Source: Bordetella parapertussis (lineage in GTDB: Bacteria > Pseudomonadota > Gammaproteobacteria > Burkholderiales > Burkholderiaceae_B). Taken from it: a stretch of 53,398 nt of DNA. This document shows positions 8,996 to 18,200 of the stretch, piece after piece. Both the position numbers and the translations under genes were made by a program. The stretch is from NCBI GenBank assembly GCA_945895265.1, contig CAMDEF010000024.1, positions 1 to 53,398 of the forward strand, in the 5' to 3' direction. Below the pieces are notes generated by a model that was not told the origin of the DNA, made no database searches, and worked only from the letters and a program-made list of their open reading frames with translations. Every line of letters starts with the position of its first letter. Position 1 is the stretch's first letter.

Positions 8996-9823
8996 TTACA
9001 AACGAGGTTTTGCCTCGCCCCAACGCCCCTTCGCTGACAAACGCATCAGCGTGCGCAACGCAACGATTAAACCGATCACTTCGGTCATGGCGGCAGGTAT
9101 CCACATCGTCAGACCACCGATCATCTGATCGGTCAGTGCCTCCATCGGAATCGCCCGACCGCAAAGATCGAACAAAGGATACAAATCGCGTTCGGTGAAA
9201 GCAATAATGGCGCCAGCCACCATTTGCGGAGCCATCGTCACAATCGGCGAAATCACTCGACCACCGGGGCTCATGGCTGAGGGTGGACAGACCCGCCGGT
9301 CAAGTATCAGATTCCAGTACATGAACCCGGTGATCACGACGGACCAGTTCATCAGTCGATACAAGCGCCAATCCAGCATTGAATAAAATTGCACTGACGG
9401 GATCAGCCAGACAACCACCAAAAAGATAAACAGTGCCGGCACAATGATAGGGTTGGTCAGGATCGCGATCAGACTACGCCCGGGCCAAGTTTGGTTAAAG
9501 CGGGACAAGCCACGACGCCACGTCAGCGGCAATCCAGCTCGCATGACCTGGCCTGGGTAGGCCGCCATCACCACCAGAGGCCCAAGGTGATGCAAGACCA
9601 AGTGCTGAATCCGGTGCATAAAAAACATACGCTCGGCGTAATAATCAAGCATGGTATGAAGCGACAGATACAACATCACCATTCCGCTCAAGAATAGCCA
9701 TTGCCTGACTCGAGTCACCCGATGCACGCGTTGGCCGCGCACAAACAATACGCCACAGACCAAAAAACAGAGCAGCAAGGTGGGAGAAAGCTCCCAGGGT
9801 TCAAGCCAGCCGATCCAATCCAT
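8996..9823 (-). CDS. cytochrome c oxidase assembly protein, Caa3_CtaG family
   Basis: 275 residues from the ATG at 9823; a GTG one codon earlier is possible, but AAGGG lies 6 nt before the ATG. Seven or so hydrophobic segments are visible, with histidines in MHRIQHLVLHHLGP and a late CPPSAMSPGGRV loop, as in the Caa3_CtaG family (PF09678). Members help copper insertion or assembly of caa3-type oxidase in Bacillus; in proteobacteria the partner oxidase is often not linked, as here. This is not the soluble Cox11-type CtaG. Confidence 0.8.
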   Translation of the reverse strand: MDWIGWLEPWELSPTLLLCFLVCGVLFVRGQRVHRVTRVRQWLFLSGMVMLYLSLHTMLDYYAERMFFMHRIQHLVLHHLGPLVVMAAYPGQVMRAGLPLTWRRGLSRFNQTWPGRSLIAILTNPIIVPALFIFLVVVWLIPSVQFYSMLDWRLYRLMNWSVVITGFMYWNLILDRRVCPPSAMSPGGRVISPIVTMAPQMVAGAIIAFTERDLYPLFDLCGRAIPMEALTDQMIGGLTMWIPAAMTEVIGLIVALRTLMRLSAKGRWGEAKPRL

Positions 9824-9902
9824 CACAAACCCTTATTGAGTGTGGCAATCTGATACAGAAGCCGCGCAGAGATTGTAGTATGTCGTGTGTTCAACCACCG
9901 CG

Positions 9903-9914
9903 TACGATACCCCT
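9903..9914 (+). promoter_or_regulatory. -10 hexamer TACGAT 6 nt before the pepP ATG
   Basis: TACGAT at 9903-9908 and a 6-nt gap put the expected transcription start at the ATG itself. No Shine-Dalgarno is present. The geometry supports choosing ATG 9915 over GTG 9885. Confidence 0.4.
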
Positions 9915-11264
9915 ATGCCCCTTGCAACAGCCAATCTCAAGAGCCCGACCGCTCGTCGTCAGCAATTACTGACCTGGATGCACAGCCTCGGGGGCGGGGT
10001 CGCAGTCGTGCCCACCGCGCCTGAACGTACGCGCAATCGAGACAATCACCATAGCTACCGCCACGACAGCGATTTTTACTATCTGACGGGTTTCTCTGAA
10101 GCGCACGCCTGGCTGGTGTTGGTCGCCGGTGAAGTGGATCAGAGCATTCTGTTCTGCGAAGGTAAAAATCCAGAACTCGAGATCTGGACTGGCGTGCGTT
10201 GGGGGCCCGAAGCAGCGGCAGAACATTTTGCCTTTGATGTGGCACACGACGTGAAGCATCTCGATACCCTGATCCCGCAACTACTGATCGGGCAACGCAA
10301 CTTGTTTAGCACCCTGTCGCGCTCGCCTCAGCCCGACCTGCTCAAGCATTTACAAGGCTGGCTGCTCACCGCACAAACCAGTGTGCGCGACACTCGGGCG
10401 TTACCACATCAATGGTTAGATCTCAGCGACGTGTTGGCAGAGATGCGCTTGGTCAAAGATGCCTCTGAACTTGCCACCATGCGTGCGGCGGCTGCGATTT
10501 CTGCGCAAGGCCACGTTCGTGCCATGCAGGCAGCACGCCCTGGGTGCCACGAGTATGAGCTTGAAGCCGAACTGCTGTATCACTTTCGCAAACACGGCGC
10601 ACAGTCGGTCGCTTACGACAGTATTGTGGCAGCGGGTGCCAACGCCTGCATCTTGCATCATCATGCGGGCAATGCCGTGATGCAAGAGGGTGATCTGGTT
10701 TTAATCGATGCCGGCTGTGAGCTTGACGGTTATGCGTCAGACATCACGCGTACGTTTCCGGCGAACGGCAAATTTTCAGGACCACAGCGCGCCTTGTACG
10801 ACATCGTTTTGGCAGCACAGCAGGCGGCCTACGAAAAAACCTCACCACAACAAAACTTTAATGCAGGCCATGAAGCTGCGGTGCAAGTGCTCACGCAAGG
10901 TCTGCTTGACGAAGGCTTGCTGCAAGGCACGCTATCAGAAACCATCGAAAGCGCAGCCTATCGACAGTTTTACATGCACCGCACCGGCCACTGGTTGGGT
11001 ATGGATGTGCATGATGTGGGCAGCTATCGCAGCCCCCCAGCATCAGCCGAAGAGCGCCCCTGGCGCCAGCTACAAGCAGGCATGGTGTTAACGATCGAAC
11101 CTGGGCTTTACGTGCGCCCTGCCGCAAACGTTGCCGAAAAATTCTGGAACATCGGCATCAGAATCGAGGACGACGCTGTCGTGACCGAAACAGGTTGCGA
11201 ACTCATCACACGCGGAGTGCCCGTTGCAGCGGACGAGATCGAAGCCCTCATGCGCGCGCGGTAA
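9915..11264 (+). CDS. pepP: Xaa-Pro aminopeptidase (M24B, PepP-type)
   Basis: 449 residues from the ATG at 9915; a GTG at 9885 is in frame but adds only 10 residues and has no Shine-Dalgarno. The N-terminal creatinase-like domain contains HSYRHDSDFYYLTGF. The pita-bread domain has the metal ligands: LIDAGCELDGYASDITRTF (two Asp), HRTGHWLGMDVHD (His), LTIEPGLY (Glu) and IRIEDD (Glu). It removes an N-terminal residue before proline, with Mn(II). TACGAT lies exactly 6 nt upstream of ATG, as in several other genes here. Confidence 0.93.
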   Translation: MPLATANLKSPTARRQQLLTWMHSLGGGVAVVPTAPERTRNRDNHHSYRHDSDFYYLTGFSEAHAWLVLVAGEVDQSILFCEGKNPELEIWTGVRWGPEAAAEHFAFDVAHDVKHLDTLIPQLLIGQRNLFSTLSRSPQPDLLKHLQGWLLTAQTSVRDTRALPHQWLDLSDVLAEMRLVKDASELATMRAAAAISAQGHVRAMQAARPGCHEYELEAELLYHFRKHGAQSVAYDSIVAAGANACILHHHAGNAVMQEGDLVLIDAGCELDGYASDITRTFPANGKFSGPQRALYDIVLAAQQAAYEKTSPQQNFNAGHEAAVQVLTQGLLDEGLLQGTLSETIESAAYRQFYMHRTGHWLGMDVHDVGSYRSPPASAEERPWRQLQAGMVLTIEPGLYVRPAANVAEKFWNIGIRIEDDAVVTETGCELITRGVPVAADEIEALMRAR

Positions 11265-11310
11265 CAATTGTTACATCTTAGGGTCACCCGCACGCAGTAA
11301 CAACTGTTAC
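11261..11310. promoter_or_regulatory. two GTAACA-NN-TGTTAC palindromes (candidate operators)
   Basis: GTAACAATTGTTAC at 11261-11274 is a perfect 14-bp palindrome overlapping the pepP stop codon. GTAACAACTGTTAC at 11297-11310 has the same 6-bp arms with a changed centre. Their centres are 36 bp apart, and both lie upstream of the promoter at 11346-11375, about 115 and 80 bp before its expected start. This fits a pair of activator or repressor sites for a homodimeric regulator that I cannot name. Confidence 0.5.
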
Positions 11311-11345
11311 ACGCTACGGACTCGTCTAAGCGCGATTTATCCATC

Positions 11346-11375
11346 TTGAAGTGCCATAATCACGGGGCGTAGAAT
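11346..11375 (+). promoter_or_regulatory. sigma70-type promoter of the 59-residue gene
   Basis: TTGAAG (11346-11351), an 18-bp spacer and TAGAAT (11370-11375). The start would fall near 11382, leaving a leader of about 30 nt that carries AAAAGGA before the ATG at 11412. Confidence 0.55.
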
Positions 11376-11411
11376 CGGCGTTCAACGTTTAGCAAAAAAG
11401 GAAACACCAAG

Positions 11412-11591
11412 ATGGAAATTCGCCTGACAAAACTTGAAGCAGTCATCCCGAACCTTGCGACTAAAGAGGATCTTCAGCGTGACATGAATGCACAGACTTG
11501 GACGATCATTCGCTGGATCACTGGGGTTTTAATTGCAGCCACCACAGCGACGACTGCAACAACTTATCTGATCACCACGGTGGCCAAATAA
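11412..11591 (+). CDS. small single-span membrane protein, 59 residues
   Basis: An ATG with an upstream AAGGA and its own sigma70-type promoter opens a 59-codon frame ending at TAA 11589-11591. The first 30 residues are charged and probably form a short coiled coil (MEIRLTKLEAVIPNLATKED), followed by QTWTIIRWITG and one Thr/Ala-rich transmembrane helix. The layout resembles small DUF1640-like or phage-associated coiled-coil membrane proteins, but I do not recognise a specific family. It ends 6 nt before the end of the convergent TM2-type gene. Confidence 0.6.
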   Translation: MEIRLTKLEAVIPNLATKEDLQRDMNAQTWTIIRWITGVLIAATTATTATTYLITTVAK

Positions 11592-11597
11592 GTTGCG

Positions 11598-12059
11598 TTA
11601 ATCCGAATTTAGATTAAAGCCATCCAGCCACCCAAGCGCGGTCCAGACATAGATCACGATCATCGCGACCCCAAACATCAAAGCAACGGTACCGATCAAC
11701 AGCGTAAAAATCGCGATTAGCACTGCACCCCAACCGCTTGGGCGCTCTCGCACCAAACCCGCGTTATAAAAGCCGTCAAACTTCGCATCGCTCATCAGGC
11801 ATAAAACAATTGCCTCAATAAAGCCATCGAGAATCGGGATAAACAACAGAAAAAATGCCGGATTTTCGTACCAGATATCGGCGAAAGCACTAGCAATCAT
11901 CAGCGTAACACCCAGCACACTGACCATCCAGGCGTGGCGCCGCCCCAGGTACCACCAGTGCGCGCCGACACAGCCAAACAACGCAGCCAGTAAACCGACT
12001 GTCGTTTTATGGCGAAACCGCGTCGCGGGCGTCGCAACGGTGAAAGAAGATAGAGTCAT
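11598..12059 (-). CDS. TM2/NINE-type small membrane protein
   Basis: 153 residues with four hydrophobic segments. The TM2-like signature is in the first hairpin: a KTTVGLLAALFGCVGAHWWYLGR run, in which a Gly-rich helix is followed by a WYLGR turn. Such proteins are inner-membrane and of unknown role. The middle has a polar loop (around KFDGFYNAGLVRERPSG), then two more helices. No motif suggests catalysis. The convergent small gene ends 6 nt away, and the vapC end is 18 nt upstream of its start. Confidence 0.65.
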   Translation of the reverse strand: MTLSSFTVATPATRFRHKTTVGLLAALFGCVGAHWWYLGRRHAWMVSVLGVTLMIASAFADIWYENPAFFLLFIPILDGFIEAIVLCLMSDAKFDGFYNAGLVRERPSGWGAVLIAIFTLLIGTVALMFGVAMIVIYVWTALGWLDGFNLNSD

Positions 12060-12077
12060 AACAATCCGTGATAACGT

Positions 12078-12461
12078 TTAATGCAAAGAAGGTCGGTAAC
12101 AAATTTTCAATTTTTTTGCCAAAGCCTCTAATTTTTTGTCTAGCGTCCAAAGCTGAGCGTCTGTTGTCAATAGCGTTGAAGCCAACAAGGCCATGTCCAC
12201 AGCTCCACAGCCGCAATCGTAAAGTTTATTCAACTCAACAAAGTTGATTGCTTCGTCGATCGTAGCAATGCTGGCAGTTTGCAGGGCTGATAGATATTGC
12301 AGGGTTCGTTTTCGAGGGGCAGGCGGTGAACCGCAAGACAACTCAAGAACAATCAAAGGATGACATAAGACCCGGTCGTTATTGAGCAATGCCCCCAAGC
12401 CATCAAGACCTTTTCTGAAATGCTGCACCCAAACTGAACTGTCAACCAAGACCATTGCCAT
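12078..12461 (-). CDS. vapC: PIN-domain ribonuclease toxin (VapC family)
   Basis: 127 residues. Acidic PIN-domain residues are visible in order: VDSSVWV (first Asp), VLELSCG (Glu), a GAVDMALLA segment (Asp) and TTDAQLWTLDKKL (last Asp pair). VapC toxins are Mg-dependent RNases that cut tRNA or rRNA when not bound by VapB. The gene starts 12 nt after the antitoxin stop, the usual vapBC order. All four acidic positions are kept, so the toxin should be active. A second ATG two codons in is an alternative start. Confidence 0.85.
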   Translation of the reverse strand: MAMVLVDSSVWVQHFRKGLDGLGALLNNDRVLCHPLIVLELSCGSPPAPRKRTLQYLSALQTASIATIDEAINFVELNKLYDCGCGAVDMALLASTLLTTDAQLWTLDKKLEALAKKLKICYRPSLH

Positions 12462-12473
12462 TCAACACCCCGC

Positions 12474-12665
12474 TTAGTCTTTTCGTCTTGGGATATCTTT
12501 CATGTTGGGCGCCCTGCCCCCGAGTGCGGCTAGGCGCTTACCGATCTGCACTCTCAGAAAGACTTGCATCGCCTCGCGAAAGAGTTCTGCCTTGTCGAGC
12601 CCAGGATCTGCAACCTCTAATACTTTGGCATACAGTTCATCATCGATCGATACGGTTGTTCTCAT
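12474..12665 (-). CDS. vapB: VapB-type ribbon-helix-helix antitoxin
   Basis: 63 residues starting MRTTVSIDDELYAKVLE, the beta strand and first helix of a ribbon-helix-helix DNA-binding domain, followed by the AELFREAMQVFLRVQIGKRL helix and a short basic tail (PNMKDIPRRKD) that would thread into the VapC active site. The RBS is GAGGGT. It neutralises VapC and represses the operon. Upstream, an AT-rich stretch (12680-12730) holds TTAATTAA and an inverted TGATG/CATCA pair at 12701-12718, a plausible operator. Confidence 0.83.
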   Translation of the reverse strand: MRTTVSIDDELYAKVLEVADPGLDKAELFREAMQVFLRVQIGKRLAALGGRAPNMKDIPRRKD

Positions 12666-12842
12666 GTGACCCTCATCGATTTAATTAACAATGTAGATAT
12701 TGATGCATATTAACATCACTTTTTGCATCAAAACAGCCTCTTCAATCTTAAACGCCATCAAAGTTAACCCACCTCAAACTTCATCGCTCTTGCAGCGCTC
12801 AACTGACTATTGACTTGAGCCCTGTTGAGTGCCCGACTGGCT

Positions 12843-12854
12843 TAAAATGCCAAC
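12843..12854 (+). promoter_or_regulatory. -10 hexamer TAAAAT 6 nt before the ubiH-like ATG
   Basis: TAAAAT at 12843-12848 is followed by 6 nt and the start codon at 12855, with no Shine-Dalgarno sequence. This is the same arrangement as upstream of the M48 protease, pepP, dusB and recQ. Confidence 0.45.
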
Positions 12855-14015
12855 ATGCAATCACAAGACTTTGACTTGGCAATTTTAGGCGGCGGCCCCG
12901 TGGGCAGCGTATTAGCCTTGCTGCTCGCGCGTCTCGCGCCGCAACCGGCGCGCATTGTCTTATTGCAAACCGACACCGCCTCGCAATACGGCCATCGCCC
13001 TGAGCTTGATCCACGCGTGCTTGCAATCAATCACGGCAGTCGTGTGTTACTTGAAAGCCTAGGTGCCTGGCCGCAGCAGGCGGCTCTGATACAAACTATT
13101 CACGTGTCGCAACGCGGTCGCCTTGGCCGCACTGTCATCCGGCATCACGACTTTGACGTACCCGAACTGGGCTGCGTGGTGCGTTATGGTCAACTTTACG
13201 ACAAGCTCACCAAAGCTTTAGAAACAAGCGGCGTAAAAGTTTTAAACGGCGAGAGCGCACACGTGATCGGCCAAGATACTTCAGGCGTCATGATTGAACA
13301 AGGATCACGGCGCATGCGCGCAAAGTTAGTGGTTCACGCAGATGGGCTGGCGGGCCTTGAACCCACCCGCCAATACACTCAATATGCCCTACTCACTTGT
13401 GCGCGTGCGAGCAGACCGCGTGCAGGCTGGGCCTTTGAACGCTTTACCAACGAAGGCCCGTTGGCGGTTTTGCCTCACCCCGAGGCGCTAGGCGAGCAAT
13501 CAATCGTCTGGTGTTGTTCTCCTGAACGGGCAAACGCGCTGCAAGCCTTAGCGCCTGAACACTTTTCGCGCGCGCTCACCGAAATATTTGGTTCGAGGCT
13601 AGGTACGCTCACGGTTGAGGGCTCTGTTGCGTGCGTGCCCCTGGCCATGACCCTGCGCCCTCAAACGATTGACGGCCGCTGCGTGGCAATCGGCAATGCG
13701 GCCCAAACACTACACCCTGTTGCAGGACAAGGGTTGAACTTAGGACTGCGCGATGCAGCGACACTTGCGATTGCTTTGCGCGAATGGTTGGTGGCCCCTG
13801 AGCAAACTCCTAGCGTCGCCTTGCAACGCTATGAAACGCTGCGCGGCCCCGATCGTCAACTCACGGTTCGCCTGACCGACCTGCTCTCGCGCGTCTTCAC
13901 CACAAAATTTCCTTTGATCGAGCACGCTGCCGGCCTGGCGCTCTTAGGAATGGACCTTTTGCCATCCCTTCGCGCACCGCTGGCACGCCATTTATTGCAG
14001 GGACTCAGGCTGTAG
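12855..14015 (+). CDS. ubiH: UbiH/COQ6-type FAD-dependent ubiquinone monooxygenase
   Basis: 386 residues. The dinucleotide-binding motif ILGGGPVGSVLALLLA lies at the N-terminus, RPELDPRVLAINHGS follows, and the second FAD motif GNAAQTLHPVAGQGLNLGLRD is near residue 280, as in UbiH/UbiF/VisC hydroxylases. These add a ring hydroxyl during aerobic ubiquinone synthesis. I name it ubiH by similarity and context; UbiF or UbiI cannot be excluded without alignment. It precedes dusB on the same strand. TAAAAT lies 6 nt before the ATG and no Shine-Dalgarno is seen. Confidence 0.88.
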   Translation: MQSQDFDLAILGGGPVGSVLALLLARLAPQPARIVLLQTDTASQYGHRPELDPRVLAINHGSRVLLESLGAWPQQAALIQTIHVSQRGRLGRTVIRHHDFDVPELGCVVRYGQLYDKLTKALETSGVKVLNGESAHVIGQDTSGVMIEQGSRRMRAKLVVHADGLAGLEPTRQYTQYALLTCARASRPRAGWAFERFTNEGPLAVLPHPEALGEQSIVWCCSPERANALQALAPEHFSRALTEIFGSRLGTLTVEGSVACVPLAMTLRPQTIDGRCVAIGNAAQTLHPVAGQGLNLGLRDAATLAIALREWLVAPEQTPSVALQRYETLRGPDRQLTVRLTDLLSRVFTTKFPLIEHAAGLALLGMDLLPSLRAPLARHLLQGLRL

Positions 14016-14053
14016 TACTAGCTTGAGCAAACGTCCTGACAAGCCCAAGGCGT

Positions 14054-14065
14054 TACAATTTAGCC
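14054..14065 (+). promoter_or_regulatory. -10 hexamer TACAAT 6 nt before the dusB ATG
   Basis: TACAAT at 14054-14059 is placed so that transcription would begin at the ATG at 14066. No Shine-Dalgarno sequence is close enough to serve this start. Confidence 0.45.
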
Positions 14066-15112
14066 ATGAATATCGGCCCTTGGTCTCTTACGAACAACGT
14101 TTTTGTCGCCCCGATGGCTGGGGTGACAGACCGTCCGTTTCGCCAATTGTGCAAACGCCTGGGGGCGGGCTACGCCGTATCTGAAATGGCGGCAAGCAAT
14201 CCACAATTGTGGCAAACGGTTAAGTCTTCGCGCCGCCTGAATCATGATGGCGAAAGCGATCCCGTTTCGGTTCAAATTGCCGGCGCTGATCCACAAATGA
14301 TGGCGCAGGCCGCTGTTTTTAATATCGGCAAGGGCGCCCGAGTCATTGACATCAACATGGGCTGTCCGGTCAAAAAAGTGTGCAACGTCGCCTCAGGCTC
14401 GGCGCTGTTGCGCCACGAAGATCTTGTGGCAAAAATTCTTGAAACGGTGGTGAACGCTTGCACGCCTCTGGGGATACCCGTCACACTCAAAACGCGCACG
14501 GGCTGGGATCGCGAGCATCGTAATGCGCTGCGCATTGCCTATTTGGCGCAAGAGACGGGCATTGCCGCGCTCACCCTGCATGGGCGTACCCGCGCAGATC
14601 TGTATCTGGGCGAGGCCGAATTCGATACCATTCGCGAAGTCAAAGCCAGTATTTCAATTCCGGTGGTGGCAAATGGCGATATCGATAGCCCGCAAAAAGC
14701 CCGCAGCGTGCTCGCGTACACGGGTGCCGATGCCGTCATGATTGGGCGAGCGGCGCAAGGCCGTCCGTGGATTTTCAGAGAAATTGATCATTTTCTGCGT
14801 ACAGGCCAAACTCTAGCGCCCCCGACTTGGGCAGAAATGCGAGAGTTATTACTCCATCACCTGGCAGATCACTATCAGTTTTACGGCGAAAGCGTCGGGG
14901 TCAAAACCGCGCGTAAACACATTGGCTGGTATGTCAGCGGTCTGTCCAACGGCGTCGCATTGGCCGACCATATCAACCGGCTTGATACCACCACCGAGCA
15001 ATTTGCAGCTGTCGACCTCTGGTTTTTAGCGCAGGCGGCCGCTGGCGCTGACAGTCTGGCCGCAACCTGCGACAATCATGGTCTTACTACGCCATACCTG
15101 CACGCAGCCTGA
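14066..15112 (+). CDS. dusB: tRNA-dihydrouridine synthase DusB
   Basis: 348 residues. The FMN-binding barrel opens with NNVFVAPMAGVTDRPFRQLC. The catalytic Cys is in DINMGCPVKKVCNVASGSAL, followed by TLKTRTGWD, LTLHGRTRAD, VVANGDI and GADAVMIGRAAQGRPWIF. It reduces uridines in the D-loop of tRNA. The dusB-fis order is conserved across proteobacteria, and fis follows here after 11 nt. The final 40 residues form the helical tRNA-recognition domain, so it is complete. Confidence 0.96.
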   Translation: MNIGPWSLTNNVFVAPMAGVTDRPFRQLCKRLGAGYAVSEMAASNPQLWQTVKSSRRLNHDGESDPVSVQIAGADPQMMAQAAVFNIGKGARVIDINMGCPVKKVCNVASGSALLRHEDLVAKILETVVNACTPLGIPVTLKTRTGWDREHRNALRIAYLAQETGIAALTLHGRTRADLYLGEAEFDTIREVKASISIPVVANGDIDSPQKARSVLAYTGADAVMIGRAAQGRPWIFREIDHFLRTGQTLAPPTWAEMRELLLHHLADHYQFYGESVGVKTARKHIGWYVSGLSNGVALADHINRLDTTTEQFAAVDLWFLAQAAAGADSLAATCDNHGLTTPYLHAA

Positions 15113-15123
15113 AGGGCTATCTC

Positions 15124-15360
15124 ATGAAAAAAAACAATATCCTTGGTGAAGCGGTACGCTCGAGCCTTGACAGTTACTTTGCCGATCTGGGCGATACCGA
15201 GCCCAACGACCTTTACGACATGGTGATCGGCTGCGTCGAGCGCCCCCTGTTAGCAGTTGCCATGCAACGGGCAAACAACAATCAATCGCGTGCCGCCCTG
15301 ATGCTAGGTGTTACGCGTAATACTCTTCGAAAAAAACTGTTGGCGCACAAGCTTATATGA
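15124..15360 (+). CDS. fis: nucleoid-associated regulator Fis
   Basis: 78 residues, short for Fis (E. coli has 98), as usual in betaproteobacteria. The C-terminal HTH is clear: [20 protein letters not shown], then [10 protein letters not shown]. The N-terminal part keeps the dimer helices but not the extended invertasome hairpin arms. Fis bends DNA and modulates rRNA and growth-phase genes. The RBS is GAAGGG. The stop overlaps the purH start as ATGA (15357-15360), so fis and purH are translationally coupled. Confidence 0.95.
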   Translation: MKKNNILGEAVRSSLDSYFADLGDTEPNDLYDMVIGCVERPLLAVAMQRANNNQSRAALMLGVTRNTLRKKLLAHKLI

Positions 15361-16946
15361 CTATTCAAACCGCACTGCTCTCTGTTTCAGATAAAGCCGG
15401 CATCGTCGATTTTGCCAAAGCACTTGCTAAGCGAGGCGTACGACTGCTCTCGACCGGCGGCACGGCAAAATTACTGGCCCAAGCCGGTTTGACAGTGACC
15501 GAAGTGGCACAGCACACGGACTCGCCTGAAATTCTTGATGGTCGGGTCAAAACCCTGCACCCAAAGATTCATGGTGGGCTGCTCGCTCGACGCGATAGCG
15601 CCGAGCATTTGCAAACCCTCTTAGAGCATGGCATTGAACGTATCGACCTGCTCGTGGTCAATCTGTATCCCTTTCGTGCGGCTGTTGCCAAGCCTGACTG
15701 CAGCTTCGCTGATGCCGTCGAAAACATCGATATTGGCGGGCCCGCCATGCTACGCGCGGCCGCAAAAAATCACGGCACCGAAGCGGGTGGCGTCACCGTG
15801 GTGATCGACCCCACTGATTACCCACGCGTCTTAACAGAAATGGATGCCACGGGCGACACGTCGTTCGGGCTGCGCTTAGCACTCGCCACAAAAGTGTATG
15901 CACACACCAGCGCGTACGATGGTGCGATTGCGGCCTACCTGAGCAGCCTGGTCGCGCCTGAGCCTGCACAAGATGCAGTACCCGAGCGCACCACCTGGCC
16001 CAATACGCTCACCCTGCAAGTGCACCAACAGCAAGTCTTGCGCTATGGCGAAAACGCACAGCAACGCTCGGCCTTCTATGTCGACCCAACTTGCCCCGCA
16101 GGCCTGCTAGGCAACTTCGTCCAACTGCAGGGCAAAGAGCTGTCGTATAACAACATCGCCGATTCAGACGCTGCCTGGGATTGTGTACGCAGCTTTGCTG
16201 AACCCGCCTGCGTCATCGTCAAACATGCCAATCCATGTGGCGTGGCCGTGGCTGACAAAGCCGTTAACGCCTATCTCAAAGCCTTTAAAACAGACCCCAC
16301 CTCAGCGTTTGGCGGCATCATTGCCTTTAATCGCACCGTCAATTTGGCGTGTGCCAAGGCAATCAGCAATCAATTTGTCGAGGTCTTACTTGCACCCGCC
16401 TACGACAAAGCGGCGCTTGAGTTTTTAACCGCCAAGAAAAATGTTCGAGTCTTACAAGTGCCGATGGGTGATGGCCAAAACGATATCGATGTGAAGCGTG
16501 TGGGTGGTGGCTGGTTGGTGCAAACGCCTGACTCGCACACCGTGCAAGCGAGTGATCTGAAGGTAGCCACACGCAAACAACCTACCCCAGCACAGCTGAG
16601 CGATTTGCTGTTTGCCTGGAAGGTCGCCAAGTTTGTGAAATCAAACGCCATCGTCTTTTGTGGCGAAGGCATGACCTTAGGCGTGGGTGCTGGCCAGATG
16701 AGCCGTATTGATTCAGCGCGCATCGCCTCGATCAAGGCTGAAAACGCGGGCCTGACCCTGAAAGGATCGGCCGTTGCGTCTGATGCGTTCTTTCCGTTTC
16801 GCGATGGCCTGGATGTTGTGATTGATGCCGGTGCGACCTGCGTCATCCAACCGGGCGGCAGCATGCGCGATGATGAGGTGATCGCCGCCGCCAACGAGCG
16901 CGGCATCGTGATGATGCTCACTGGCATGCGTCACTTCAGACATTAA
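15357..16946 (+). CDS. purH: bifunctional AICAR transformylase / IMP cyclohydrolase PurH
   Basis: 529 residues. The N-terminal IMP cyclohydrolase domain (MGS fold) shows [23 protein letters not shown] and [18 protein letters not shown]. The transformylase part has [28 protein letters not shown] and the active-site KHANPCGVA. It catalyses the last two steps of purine synthesis. The start overlaps the fis stop by 4 nt. All core motifs are intact. Confidence 0.97.
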   Translation: MTIQTALLSVSDKAGIVDFAKALAKRGVRLLSTGGTAKLLAQAGLTVTEVAQHTDSPEILDGRVKTLHPKIHGGLLARRDSAEHLQTLLEHGIERIDLLVVNLYPFRAAVAKPDCSFADAVENIDIGGPAMLRAAAKNHGTEAGGVTVVIDPTDYPRVLTEMDATGDTSFGLRLALATKVYAHTSAYDGAIAAYLSSLVAPEPAQDAVPERTTWPNTLTLQVHQQQVLRYGENAQQRSAFYVDPTCPAGLLGNFVQLQGKELSYNNIADSDAAWDCVRSFAEPACVIVKHANPCGVAVADKAVNAYLKAFKTDPTSAFGGIIAFNRTVNLACAKAISNQFVEVLLAPAYDKAALEFLTAKKNVRVLQVPMGDGQNDIDVKRVGGGWLVQTPDSHTVQASDLKVATRKQPTPAQLSDLLFAWKVAKFVKSNAIVFCGEGMTLGVGAGQMSRIDSARIASIKAENAGLTLKGSAVASDAFFPFRDGLDVVIDAGATCVIQPGGSMRDDEVIAAANERGIVMMLTGMRHFRH

Positions 16947-17001
16947 ATCGCTCACTCATTCGCTCACTTATGAAAGCTCAACGCCCTGTGTGCAAAAGCC
17001 T

Positions 17002-17553
17002 ATGCGCATCTTAGGCGTTGACCCGGGCTTGCGCCGCACGGGATTTGGCGTGATTGATTTGGTTGGCTCGCGTCTGACCTATGTCGCGAGTGGCACGATC
17101 GTCGTACCCACCGACATCACGCTGCCTCTCAGACTTAAAGTGATTCTCGACAACCTACGCCAGGTCGTTGAGGACACACAACCGGATGTGGCTGCGCTAG
17201 AGATTGTGTTCATGAATACCAATCCAGCAACGACCTTGTTGCTTGGTCAAGCTCGTGGGGCAGCACTTTGCGCGCTAGCAGACCGAGATTTAGCCGTGTT
17301 TGAGTACAGCGCTTTACAAATTAAAAAATCAGTTGTGGGTGCCGGACGCGCCGCGAAAGAACAAGTGCAGCTGATGGTGCAGCGCCTGTTATCGCTTGAT
17401 GGTGTACCTGCACCCGATTCTGCTGACGCGCTCGCTTGCGCAATCTGCCACGCACACGTCAGCCCTTTAGCTGAAAAACTCGGTGTGACCAGCTATCAGC
17501 AGCGCACCGCACGTGGCCGAACCCGCGTGCGTGGCGGCCGACTACTGGGCTAA
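17002..17553 (+). CDS. ruvC: Holliday junction resolvase RuvC
   Basis: 183 residues from the ATG at 17002, which begins [16 protein letters not shown] as in the family; a GTG at 16990 adds four residues. The acidic quartet of the RNase H-like active site can be placed: the Asp in VDPG, the Glu in ALEIVFM, and the Asp pair in [13 protein letters not shown] basic tail ([12 protein letters not shown]) follows. RuvC cuts Holliday junctions with the RuvAB motor. The ruvA start follows 14 nt after the stop. Confidence 0.95.
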   Translation: MRILGVDPGLRRTGFGVIDLVGSRLTYVASGTIVVPTDITLPLRLKVILDNLRQVVEDTQPDVAALEIVFMNTNPATTLLLGQARGAALCALADRDLAVFEYSALQIKKSVVGAGRAAKEQVQLMVQRLLSLDGVPAPDSADALACAICHAHVSPLAEKLGVTSYQQRTARGRTRVRGGRLLG

Positions 17554-17567
17554 CTCAAGGAACAATC

Positions 17568-18140
17568 ATGATCGGTCGCCTCACAGGTACCTTATACGAA
17601 AAAATGCCACCACGCATCGGTTTAGATGTGCAGGGGGTTGGCTACGAAATCGATGTCTCAATGACGACGTTTTATGCGCTGCCAGAACTTGGCGCGCAGG
17701 TCACAATCCTGACGCACCTGACCGTTCGCGAAGATGCGCATATTCTGTTTGGGTTCTCAAGCGCACAAGAGCGCGCGGCGTTTCGCGAGCTCGTGAAAGT
17801 GAGCGGCATTGGCGCACGCACGGCACTTGCGGTCTTGTCGGGGATGTCTGTGGCGGATCTGGCTCAAGCCATCACCCTACAAGAGCCCGCTCGCCTGACC
17901 CGCATCCCCGGTATTGGTACTAAAACTGCCCAGCGTCTGCTGCTTGAAATGAAAGGCAAACTCGGCGCCGACTTAGGCGCTACGCCTAGCGTCTCAGCTG
18001 GAAACCAAACAGACGTGCTACACGCCTTGACCGCATTAGGCTATTCAGAGCGTGAATCACTCACGGCACTAAAAACGCTACCAGAGGGTGTGAGTGTGTC
18101 TGACGGCATCAGACTCGCGCTAAAGAGCTTGTCGCGCTAA
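17568..18140 (+). CDS. ruvA: Holliday junction DNA helicase subunit RuvA
   Basis: 190 residues. The OB-fold domain I begins [12 protein letters not shown]; helix-hairpin-helix domain II has [15 protein letters not shown] and [20 protein letters not shown]; domain III is the small three-helix RuvB-contact module near the C-terminus ([17 protein letters not shown]). RuvA holds the junction and loads RuvB. The RBS is AAGGA. ruvB is not next on this strand but lies at 22498, beyond four minus-strand genes. Confidence 0.96.
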   Translation: MIGRLTGTLYEKMPPRIGLDVQGVGYEIDVSMTTFYALPELGAQVTILTHLTVREDAHILFGFSSAQERAAFRELVKVSGIGARTALAVLSGMSVADLAQAITLQEPARLTRIPGIGTKTAQRLLLEMKGKLGADLGATPSVSAGNQTDVLHALTALGYSERESLTALKTLPEGVSVSDGIRLALKSLSR

Positions 18141-18200
18141 GTACAAACAAATCGTACCTAGCCGACCTCAGCACGCGCAGCGCACTTGACCTCTGCTTCG

